Shown here: one piece after another, positions 57,277-64,000 of the stretch
Layout of the letters: each line of letters begins with the position of its first letter
How positions within the stretch are numbered: position 1 is the first letter of the stretch
The notes under the pieces: model-generated
Told to the model about the DNA's origin: nothing
Seen by the model: only the letters and a program-made list of their open reading frames with translations
Databases searched by the model: none
Position numbers and translations under genes: made by a program
Assembly (NCBI RefSeq): GCF_024752025.1
Contig: NZ_JANTPU010000001.1
Location: 1,054,001-1,118,000 of the forward strand
Origin: Pseudidiomarina sp. CB1
Lineage (GTDB): Bacteria; Pseudomonadota; Gammaproteobacteria; Enterobacterales; Alteromonadaceae
Length of the DNA stretch: 64,000 nt
Direction of reading: 5' to 3'

Positions 57277-57830
57277 GCTGTGTAATCTCCAATTTGCCCC
57301 GTCGCTTTACAGTAACGAACACGCCCCAACAAACTCACGACGACGCGAATTTCCGCTTCAACCGTCCCGCCATCATCTGTCAAACTGTAGGCGACATGAC
57401 CCGCATTCCCTTCGGCTAAACCACGCATACCATCAAAGCGAGTATAGTCGCCGGCAGAAAAGTTTGCGGCGACATTGACATTCGTGTATTCCGAGCCGTT
57501 CACTTGCCGCAACACGCCGTTGATACTGCAATCTTCCGTTAAGCAGTCACAGTCGTTGCTGACCGCTACCGCCGCACACCAATTCGCGCCATCCGTGTCC
57601 CACACGACAAAGCGCTCCTCGGTCGTACGCAATGCATCCGAGCGCGCATATTGCAATAGCGCATAGGTATCCTGCGCCGCACCTTGCAAACGCATAGATT
57701 CAGCCATACCAAGCATCAGCGGCACGCCGGCCCCTATAATGATGGAAAGGATAACCAGCGTGACCAATAACTCGAGGAGTGTAAAGCCGCGTTTAACTGC
57801 CGCCCAAGGTCTCATAAGTGCTCTGCGCAT
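57270..57830 (-). CDS. FimT/FimU-like (GspH-type) minor pseudopilin
   Basis: A 186-residue protein with the cleavage site KRG-FTLLELLVTLVILSIIIG and a GspH/FimT body (DTYALLQYARSDALRTTEE). It contains an unusual cysteine cluster, CAAVAVSNDCDCLTEDC. It is the first gene of the operon; a shorter start at 57815 is possible. The 93-bp region to divergent pilE must hold both promoters. Confidence 0.87.
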   Translation of the reverse strand: MRRALMRPWAAVKRGFTLLELLVTLVILSIIIGAGVPLMLGMAESMRLQGAAQDTYALLQYARSDALRTTEERFVVWDTDGANWCAAVAVSNDCDCLTEDCSINGVLRQVNGSEYTNVNVAANFSAGDYTRFDGMRGLAEGNAGHVAYSLTDDGGTVEAEIRVVVSLLGRVRYCKATGQIGDYTAC

Positions 57831-57923
57831 TGCGAAATTGCCAAAAATAGCGTATCTATTTAGTTATAGTTTATTAAATTACAGTGTAGTGCAAAAATTC
57901 ATCTTTGACGACAAGGCAAACAA

Positions 57924-58310
57924 ATGCAAGCTAAATTAAAGCAGGCGGGGATTACACTTATCGAACTTATGGTGGTCGTGGTTATCATTGGCATCATCGC
58001 TAGTGCTGCCTACCCGAATTTTGTCGATTACGTGCGCGAAGCCCGTCGAGCAGATGCTATGGGGCAGTTGTTAACACTACAGATGGCACAAGAAGAATAT
58101 CGCTTAAAGAATACCAGCTACGCAGATATCGCAACATTAGGTATTACCTTGACTAGTGATTATTATACTTTTTCGGTGAGTAATATCGGTAACGAAACTT
58201 ATACGCTTACGGCAACAGCGACAGGTGGGCAGGCCAATGACACCGGCTGTACCACCCTAACCCTGAATCAAAATGACCAAAAATCACCAGCTGCGTGTTG
58301 GGAGCGTTAA
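57924..58310 (+). CDS. pilE: PilE-like type IV minor pilin
   Basis: A 128-residue pilin with AAGG before the ATG, cleavage after KQAG, then ITLIELMVVVVIIGIIASAAYP. The YVREARRADAMGQLLTLQMAQEEYR segment is typical of PilE, and a C-terminal disulfide loop is likely (TGCTTL, AACWER). It is read opposite to the other pilin genes and convergent with ispH, 3 bp apart. In Pseudomonas aeruginosa pilE is codirectional and follows pilY1. Confidence 0.9.
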   Translation: MQAKLKQAGITLIELMVVVVIIGIIASAAYPNFVDYVREARRADAMGQLLTLQMAQEEYRLKNTSYADIATLGITLTSDYYTFSVSNIGNETYTLTATATGGQANDTGCTTLTLNQNDQKSPAACWER

Positions 58311-58313
58311 CTC

Positions 58314-59255
58314 TTAAAGTTCTACCACCCGCAGCTCTGGCGGAATTGAAAAGGTTATGTTCTCTTCGCGACCACTGCGCTCGTTAACTGTGTGGCCACC
58401 CCAGTCTTGTAACTGTTTAATCACATTTTGCACCAAAACCTCCGGTGCCGAAGCCCCTGCTGTTACCCCAACGCGCTGAACACCTGCGAGCCAAGCTTGA
58501 TCAATGCAGGTCGCATCATCGATAAGAAACGCCGGCGTCCCCATTTTTTCCGCAAGTTCACGCAAACGGTTCGAGTTAGAACTATTTCGAGCCCCAACCA
58601 CTAACAGTAAATCGACTTCTGCGGCCAAATCACGCACTGCGTCTTGGCGATTTTGTGTGGCATAGCAAATATCGTCCTTACGTGGGCCTTGGATGTCCGG
58701 AAACTTGGCTCGCAACGCATCAATCACATCCGCAGTATCATCAACCGACAATGTCGTTTGGCTCATGTAATGCAACTGTTGCGGATGTTTGACTTCAAGT
58801 TTGGCAACATCGGCTACCGATTCCACCAAGTAAATACCACCGTCAGCATTGGAGTACTGCCCCATTGTGCCTTCGACTTCAGGGTGCCCTTGATGGCCAA
58901 TCAGCACACATTCGTGGCCCTTGCGACTAGCGCGCGTTACTTCCATATGTACCTTGGTCACCAGTGGACAAGTTGCGTCGAATACCTTCAAACCACGGTT
59001 TTTGGCCTCTTGGCGCACCGCTTGCGAAACGCCATGCGCTGAGAAAATCACAATGCTATCGTCGGGCACTTCTTCAAGCTCATCAACGAATACTGCACCT
59101 GCCTTACGCAATGAGTCGACCACGTATTTGTTATGCACAACCTCATGACGCACATAAATCGGCGGTTCAAAAATCTCTAGCGCGCGTTCAACAATGGTGA
59201 TCGCACGGTCAACACCCGCACAAAAACCACGTGGATTTGCCAGCACAATGTCCAT
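58314..59255 (-). CDS. ispH: 4-hydroxy-3-methylbut-2-enyl diphosphate reductase IspH
   Basis: A 313-residue Fe-S enzyme, the last step of the MEP isoprenoid pathway. The three cluster cysteines are in [25 protein letters not shown] and [11 protein letters not shown]. Other family blocks are [13 protein letters not shown] and [11 protein letters not shown]. Its ATG shares a base with the fkpB stop. Confidence 0.97.
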   Translation of the reverse strand: MDIVLANPRGFCAGVDRAITIVERALEIFEPPIYVRHEVVHNKYVVDSLRKAGAVFVDELEEVPDDSIVIFSAHGVSQAVRQEAKNRGLKVFDATCPLVTKVHMEVTRASRKGHECVLIGHQGHPEVEGTMGQYSNADGGIYLVESVADVAKLEVKHPQQLHYMSQTTLSVDDTADVIDALRAKFPDIQGPRKDDICYATQNRQDAVRDLAAEVDLLLVVGARNSSNSNRLRELAEKMGTPAFLIDDATCIDQAWLAGVQRVGVTAGASAPEVLVQNVIKQLQDWGGHTVNERSGREENITFSIPPELRVVEL

Positions 59256-59692
59256 TACGGATTTACCTCAATAATTTCGACCGCGAATCGTACGCGTTGT
59301 CCCGCCAACGGATGATTAAAATCAATCGTTACAAACTGCTCATTGATCGACCGCACAATACCAGGAAGTTCCGTGCCATCGGGTTGTGGAAACGTAAAGA
59401 TTTGCCCTACTTCTGGCAATTCAGCGAACTTTTGCGTTTCCACTTGATAATAGTTGTCTTTGTTCGGTTCGCCAAAGGCATCTTCCGGCGCAAGCTCAAA
59501 CTCACGCTCATCACCAGCCTTCAAACCTACGAGGCAACTCTCGAAGTTTTCCGTAAGTGAACCGTCACCCATACGAAACTTGGCGGGCTTACCCGACATT
59601 TTCGTACTGTCAGCCACCGAGTCATCGGTCAACTTAATCGTAAAATGCAAAATCACTTCCCGACCATGCTCGATCGGTAGACGACTGATCAT
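59255..59692 (-). CDS. fkpB: FKBP-type peptidyl-prolyl isomerase FkpB (SlpA)
   Basis: A 145-residue cytoplasmic SlyD/FkpB-type isomerase with [12 protein letters not shown] at the N-terminus and the chaperone flap (about 70-120). It lacks the His-rich tail of SlyD. The position between lspA and ispH is the conserved place of fkpB. Confidence 0.95.
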   Translation of the reverse strand: MISRLPIEHGREVILHFTIKLTDDSVADSTKMSGKPAKFRMGDGSLTENFESCLVGLKAGDEREFELAPEDAFGEPNKDNYYQVETQKFAELPEVGQIFTFPQPDGTELPGIVRSINEQFVTIDFNHPLAGQRVRFAVEIIEVNP

Positions 59693-60204
59693 GCGCGTTG
59701 CTCCTGACGTTGCTCAAAGAATGCTTCGAGTAGCATTAAGATGGCGCCACAAGTTATCGCCATATCGGCGACGTTGAAGGCTGGCCAATGCCAGTTATCC
59801 ACATAAACGTCGATAAAGTCGATCACGTAGCCGTACATTAGGCGATCAATGACGTTTCCCACAGCCCCAGCAAGGATCAGTGAAAAAGCTAAGTTCTGAC
59901 GCCACATGCCCACCGGATTACGACGCAACCAAACCAGTAAGATCACACTAACCGCAACTGCTAATGCAGTGAATAGCCAGCGCTGCCAACCGCTTTGGTC
60001 ACTTAAAAAACTAAACGCCGCGCCAAAATTTTGCACATAGGTAAAGTTTAGGTACGGCATAATTTCAATGCTTTCATACAACTCAAACGCACTCAGAACC
60101 CACTGCTTAGTGGCTTGGTCAATAATAATCAGCAGTAACGAGAGCCACAGAAACTGTAACCCGCTCAGGCGCTTTTGAAAGTCTGGTTTTGGCTGTTTAG
60201 GCAA
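59689..60204 (-). CDS. lspA: Lipoprotein signal peptidase LspA
   Basis: From the TTG at 60204 it has 171 residues, close to the family norm. I prefer this start because GAGGAG, part of the ileS end, lies 7 nt upstream. An ATG at 60228 would add eight residues but has no ribosome site. Four membrane helices are present, and the catalytic aspartates are in [17 protein letters not shown] and FNVADMAI. It processes lipoproteins such as Pal, MlaA and ApbE encoded in this window. Confidence 0.94.
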   Translation of the reverse strand: MPKQPKPDFQKRLSGLQFLWLSLLLIIIDQATKQWVLSAFELYESIEIMPYLNFTYVQNFGAAFSFLSDQSGWQRWLFTALAVAVSVILLVWLRRNPVGMWRQNLAFSLILAGAVGNVIDRLMYGYVIDFIDVYVDNWHWPAFNVADMAITCGAILMLLEAFFEQRQEQRA

Positions 60205-63049
60205 AACGACGCTCCTCACCTTGTCCATCAACGTTTGTCACGCAACGTTGGCAAAGCGTTGGATGTTCAGCGATACTGCCCACTTCTGGGCGGTGGTGCC
60301 AGCAACGTTCACACTTTTCATTGTCCGACTTGTTCACTTTAACCCACAAGCCTTTGACGTCGGTTGCAACAGCGCCGTTTGGTGCCGCATCGACCGTCTC
60401 GACTTGCGTGCCCGACGTCAGCAATACAAAGCGCAGTTCGTCGCCTAAGCGTTGTAATTGAGCAGCTAAGTCAGCCTGCGCATACAACGTCAATTCGGCC
60501 TGTAATGAGCCACCGATCACATCATCACGGCGCGCTTGTTCTAGCGCGCGATTCACCGCATCGCGAACTTCCAGCAATTGCTGCCAAAATGCATTGTCTT
60601 CACTGCTCACACGAATGCCGTCGGCGGCGCGGTACCATGACTCAGTAAACACGTACTCACTGCGTGCTTCACCGTTGCCATTTTGCTGCGGCAAGGCCGT
60701 CCAAATTTCTTGCGCAGTGAAGCTACAAATCGGTGCTAACCAACGTACTAGCAGTTCCGCAATATGATACAACGCCGTTTGACACGAACGCTGTGCGACA
60801 CTGTCACGCTTCGCGGTATATTGGCGATCTTTAATAACGTCAAGATAGAAACTGCCCAATTCAATCGAACAGAAGTGCATTAATTTTTGTACGACAACGT
60901 GGAATTGATAGTTGTCATAAGCATCGAGCAATTCATCTTGTAAGGCGACGGCTCGAGCAACAACCCAACGATCCATAGCTACCATATCGTTAGCTGCAAC
61001 CGCATGCTGCGCTGGCTCGAAGGCATTAATATTCGCCAACAAGAAACGCGCCGTGTTACGAATACGACGATAACTATCCGCCGACCGCTTCAAGATCTCA
61101 TCAGATACAGTCATTTCACCGGAATAATCAGTAGCAGCGACCCACAAACGCAGGATGTCGCCGCCAAGTTTATTCATTACTTCTTGCGGGGCGACGACGT
61201 TGCCAATCGACTTGGACATCTTGCGGCCTTGCCCATCAACCGTGAAACCATGAGTAAGTACTTGCTTGTAAGGAGCTTCTTGGTACATGGCAACACCAGT
61301 CAATAATGACGACTGGAACCAGCCGCGGTGCTGGTCAGAACCTTCTAAGTACAAGTCAGCAGGCCATTGTAAACCTGGTGTTTTGTTGAGCACCACTTCA
61401 TGGGTAACGCCCGAATCAAACCAAACGTCCAAAGTGTCCGTTACCTTGCGGTAGTCTTTAGCTTCATCACCCAGCAACGCTTCTGGCTCAAGGTCAAACC
61501 AAGCCTGAATACCGTCTTTTTCAACACGCTTAGCTACTTCTTCAAGTAATTCCAAGGTACGTGGATGCAACTCATCATTGTCGCGTCGAACAAATACAGC
61601 AATTGGGTTACCCCATGTCCGTTGACGCGAGATACACCAGTCTGGGCGGCCATCAACCATGCTTTCGATACGACTTTGGCCCCACTCAGGTACCCAGCGT
61701 ACTTGTTTAATCTGCTCCAGCGCTTTGCTTCGCAAGCCCTGCTTATCCATGCTGATAAACCACTGCGGCGTCGCACGGAAAATAATTGGCGTTTTGTGAC
61801 GCCAGCAATGCGGGTACGAGTGGTTGTACGCTTCATGATGTACCAAGCGGCCGTTGTCTTGCAGCGCCTCAACGATGTTGTCGTTAGCTTTCATCACGTG
61901 CTGACCTGCGAACATCGGCGTATCGTCTTTGTAGACGCCATTGTCACCTACAGGGTTATACACCTCGATGCCATAACGTTGGCCTACCAAAAAGTCATCA
62001 ACACCGTGGCCTGGCGCGGTGTGCACACACCCCGTACCCGATTCGGTGGTTACATGCTCACCTAAAATCAACGGAACTTGAATATCAGCAAACAACGGAT
62101 GCTGCACTTTCATGTTTTCCAACGCCGCACCTTTCGCAAAACCGAGCTTGTGGTAGTCATCGATATTCCAGCGCGCCATGGCGGACTCAACCAATTCGTC
62201 GGCCAGCACAAAACGCTGCGCCGGACGCTCATCGGTCGCCTCAACTTGCACTAAGGTATAGTCCAACGACGGATGCAATGAAATTGCACGGTTCGCCGGA
62301 ATGGTCCACGGTGTGGTGGTCCAAATGACGACGCTTACTTCGCCCGCACCAGCATGGCCTTCGGGATGGTCAAACGCAGCAACCAACTGCTCTTGATCCA
62401 CCGCCAAAAAGTCCACATCGATCGCTGGCGAACGCTTGTCTTGATATTCCACCTCAGCTTCTGCCAACGCCGAGCCGCAGTCTGTACACCAGTGCACCGG
62501 CTTAAAGCCTTGTTGCATATGGCCATTCGCAATGATCTTACCAAGTGCTCGAATACTGTCCGCTTCTTGCTTCGGATTCATCGTCAAATAAGGGTTGTCC
62601 CAATCACCGAATACACCTAAGCGTTTAAAGTCTTCACGTTGCTGCTCAACCTGCCCCATCGCATAATCACGGCACTTTTGTCGGAACTCAGCAACCGACA
62701 GTTTTTTACCTGGCTTGCCATGTTTCTTCTCGACTTGCAGCTCAATCGGCAAGCCATGGCAGTCCCAACCCGGCACATAAGGTGCGTCGAAATCGCTAAG
62801 CGTTTTCGCTTTCACGATCACGTCTTTCAGAATTTTGTTCACCGCATGACCAATGTGAATCTGACCGTTCGCATACGGCGGGCCGTCGTGCAAAATAAAC
62901 ACTGGCTTACCCGCTTTCGCAATGCGCACCTTGCCGTAGACGTCGTCGGCATACCACTGCTGCAACATTTGCGGCTCGCGCTGAGCCAAGTTGCCACGCA
63001 TCGGAAACTCGGTTTCCGGTAAATTCAGCGTGTGTTTATAGTCGGTCAT
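60197..63049 (-). CDS. ileS: Isoleucyl-tRNA synthetase
   Basis: A 950-residue class I synthetase with HIGH (65-68), KMSKS in [10 protein letters not shown], a full editing domain ([13 protein letters not shown] region) and a C-terminal zinc site [12 protein letters not shown] with LCQRC. This is the bacterial IleS1 type. Its last codons overlap lspA and carry the lspA ribosome site. Confidence 0.98.
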   Translation of the reverse strand: MTDYKHTLNLPETEFPMRGNLAQREPQMLQQWYADDVYGKVRIAKAGKPVFILHDGPPYANGQIHIGHAVNKILKDVIVKAKTLSDFDAPYVPGWDCHGLPIELQVEKKHGKPGKKLSVAEFRQKCRDYAMGQVEQQREDFKRLGVFGDWDNPYLTMNPKQEADSIRALGKIIANGHMQQGFKPVHWCTDCGSALAEAEVEYQDKRSPAIDVDFLAVDQEQLVAAFDHPEGHAGAGEVSVVIWTTTPWTIPANRAISLHPSLDYTLVQVEATDERPAQRFVLADELVESAMARWNIDDYHKLGFAKGAALENMKVQHPLFADIQVPLILGEHVTTESGTGCVHTAPGHGVDDFLVGQRYGIEVYNPVGDNGVYKDDTPMFAGQHVMKANDNIVEALQDNGRLVHHEAYNHSYPHCWRHKTPIIFRATPQWFISMDKQGLRSKALEQIKQVRWVPEWGQSRIESMVDGRPDWCISRQRTWGNPIAVFVRRDNDELHPRTLELLEEVAKRVEKDGIQAWFDLEPEALLGDEAKDYRKVTDTLDVWFDSGVTHEVVLNKTPGLQWPADLYLEGSDQHRGWFQSSLLTGVAMYQEAPYKQVLTHGFTVDGQGRKMSKSIGNVVAPQEVMNKLGGDILRLWVAATDYSGEMTVSDEILKRSADSYRRIRNTARFLLANINAFEPAQHAVAANDMVAMDRWVVARAVALQDELLDAYDNYQFHVVVQKLMHFCSIELGSFYLDVIKDRQYTAKRDSVAQRSCQTALYHIAELLVRWLAPICSFTAQEIWTALPQQNGNGEARSEYVFTESWYRAADGIRVSSEDNAFWQQLLEVRDAVNRALEQARRDDVIGGSLQAELTLYAQADLAAQLQRLGDELRFVLLTSGTQVETVDAAPNGAVATDVKGLWVKVNKSDNEKCERCWHHRPEVGSIAEHPTLCQRCVTNVDGQGEERRFA

Positions 63050-63077
63050 TAGTTAGGTTCCTTTTTCGAGATCTTTT

Positions 63078-63165
63078 GTAGCCCGTGGTTCTACCACGGG
63101 GCAGGCCACACGTTTCAGCTACGTCCGTTCAATTCGCTATCCCCCGCAGCAGAACTGCGGGCTAC
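63078..63165. repeat. REP/BIME-type paired hairpin repeat, copy 5
   Basis: The left arm is standard (CCCGTGG / CCACGGG). In the right arm both strands changed to CCCGCAG / CTGCGGG, so the hairpin is preserved. In the minus direction its core has GAATT, AAACGT and GGCCTGCCCC in common with copy 4. The first 51 bases read on the minus strand are translated as the end of RibF. Confidence 0.94.
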
Positions 63166-64000
63166 GAGTAACGTCTTTGCTTTTTCAACGTCGGCGACAA
63201 TTTGTTGCTTCAACTCGGCAAAATCGGCGAACTTTTGTTCCGCACGAATAAAATGTGTCGGTACAACTTTTAACTGCTGGCCGTACAAATCACCAGCGTA
63301 ATCGAATAAATGCACTTCAAGCTGCATACGCTCGCCATTCAACGTCGGTCTACGGCCAATATTAGCAACTCCTGCATGCATTTTGCCATCATTGCTTTGC
63401 ACCTGCACCGCAAATACACCTTGCAAAGGTGAATGTAGCCGCTTTAACTGGATATTTGCCGTGGGAAAACCAATCGTTCGGCCTTTTTTCTCACCATGAG
63501 TCACACGGCCTTCGAATGCATAGGGACGCCCTAACATGGCTGCTGCTTGAGCAAAGTCACCGGTTTTTAATGCTTCACGAATCGCCGTACTGCTTACGCG
63601 TTGCTGCTGCTGTCGATAGCTATGGGTATCCACTACCTCAAAACCAAGCTCCGCACCGGCCCGTTGCAACATAGCAAAGTCGCCCTCGCGACCATGACCA
63701 AAACGGAAATCATCACCTACTACCAAAAACTCGACGCCTAGCTGCTTCACCAGCACTTCATCAATAAAGGTACGCGCTGGTAGATTGGCAAACTTACGAT
63801 TGAACTCAATCACAATATGGCGATCGATGTCTTGCGCTCGCAGCGCCAAATGTTTCTCACGAAAATTGGTCAGGCGCGCAGGCGCACGATCAGGCTGAAA
63901 CAGCTCTTGTGGTTGTGGCTCAAACGTCATCACCGTCGCCGGCACACGGCGCGCCAACGCTTGCGACTTCACTTGCGCAAGAACAGCTTGATGCCCCAGA
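63115..64000 (-). CDS. ribF: Bifunctional riboflavin kinase / FAD synthetase RibF, 5' end cut
   Basis: The frame runs off the window end; the visible part starts in GHQAVLAQVKSQALARRVP, so about 30 N-terminal residues with the nucleotidyltransferase start are missing. VVGDDFRFGHGREGDF belongs to the FAD synthetase half and GRTIGFPTANI to the kinase half. After KAKTLL the last 16 residues (VARSSAAGDSELNGRS) and the stop are encoded entirely by BIME copy 5, a tail not expected in the family. It makes FMN and FAD, used by NQR and ApbE. Confidence 0.95.
   Translation of the reverse strand, partial: LGHQAVLAQVKSQALARRVPATVMTFEPQPQELFQPDRAPARLTNFREKHLALRAQDIDRHIVIEFNRKFANLPARTFIDEVLVKQLGVEFLVVGDDFRFGHGREGDFAMLQRAGAELGFEVVDTHSYRQQQQRVSSTAIREALKTGDFAQAAAMLGRPYAFEGRVTHGEKKGRTIGFPTANIQLKRLHSPLQGVFAVQVQSNDGKMHAGVANIGRRPTLNGERMQLEVHLFDYAGDLYGQQLKVVPTHFIRAEQKFADFAELKQQIVADVEKAKTLLVARSSAAGDSELNGRS

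Overview
The window looks like chromosomal DNA of a marine gammaproteobacterium of the Alteromonadales, most likely Idiomarinaceae (Idiomarina/Pseudidiomarina type). That placement is inferred from gene content and order: a complete Na+-NQR operon with apbE and nqrM, FabV as enoyl reductase, the ribF-ileS-lspA-fkpB-ispH-pilin block, ccmABCDEFGHI, and tol-pal joined to ruvCAB-yebC-aspS. Genes are tightly packed, often with ATGA-type overlaps. I see no prophage, transposase, IS element or CRISPR array.

Layout. 1-7.7 kb (minus strand): nqrABCDEF, then the maturation genes apbE and nqrM and the start of a NifS/IscS-type cysteine desulfurase. 7.8-12 kb (minus): fabV, bolA, an unknown lipoprotein and a CPA-type cation/proton antiporter. 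12-20.7 kb (mostly plus): a Fur-box-controlled ferric iron ABC transporter (fbpABC), zntB (minus), a CaCA-type exchanger, a DUF3429 gene, a second Fur box, bfd, two unlike bacterioferritin subunits and an MscS channel. 20.7-29.6 kb: prpE, tRNA-Ser, a cytochrome c, a gamma-glutamyltransferase, a decayed metallo-hydrolase gene, a small membrane protein plus XRE regulator pair, a ZIP transporter, an epimerase-like gene, nadA and two tandem tRNA-Lys genes. 29.6-40.3 kb (minus): ybgC-tolQRAB-pal-cpoB and aspS-yebC-ruvCAB, separated by the only gene-free stretch over 300 bases, which holds a candidate small RNA on the plus strand. 40.4-45.7 kb: cmoA, cmoB, a LysR regulator, a POT peptide transporter and galU. 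45.8-53.5 kb (minus): mlaA and the cytochrome c maturation operon. 53.6-64 kb: a minor pseudopilin operon, a divergent pilE, then ispH, fkpB, lspA, ileS and ribF (cut by the window end).

How genes work together. Iron runs through much of the window. FbpABC imports ferric iron, Bfd and the two bacterioferritins store and release it, and both blocks carry nearly identical Fur-like boxes. Iron is used by NQR (2Fe-2S centre and the NqrD/NqrE iron site), NadA, IspH and the haem proteins made through Ccm. ApbE attaches FMN to NqrB and NqrC, and RibF makes FMN and FAD.

The most unusual features are these. Five copies of an 88-90 bp paired-hairpin repeat (REP/BIME type with GTAG heads) are present; three sit exactly at gene 3' ends, give the stop codon to ruvB and cmoA, and encode the last 16 residues of RibF. 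A promoter-terminator unit between ruvB and ybgC predicts an sRNA of about 109 nt, with a PdhR/LldR-like operator upstream. The bacterioferritin pair splits haem binding and ferroxidase residues between subunits. The pilin cluster lacks pilY1 but has a 650-residue PilV-like protein.
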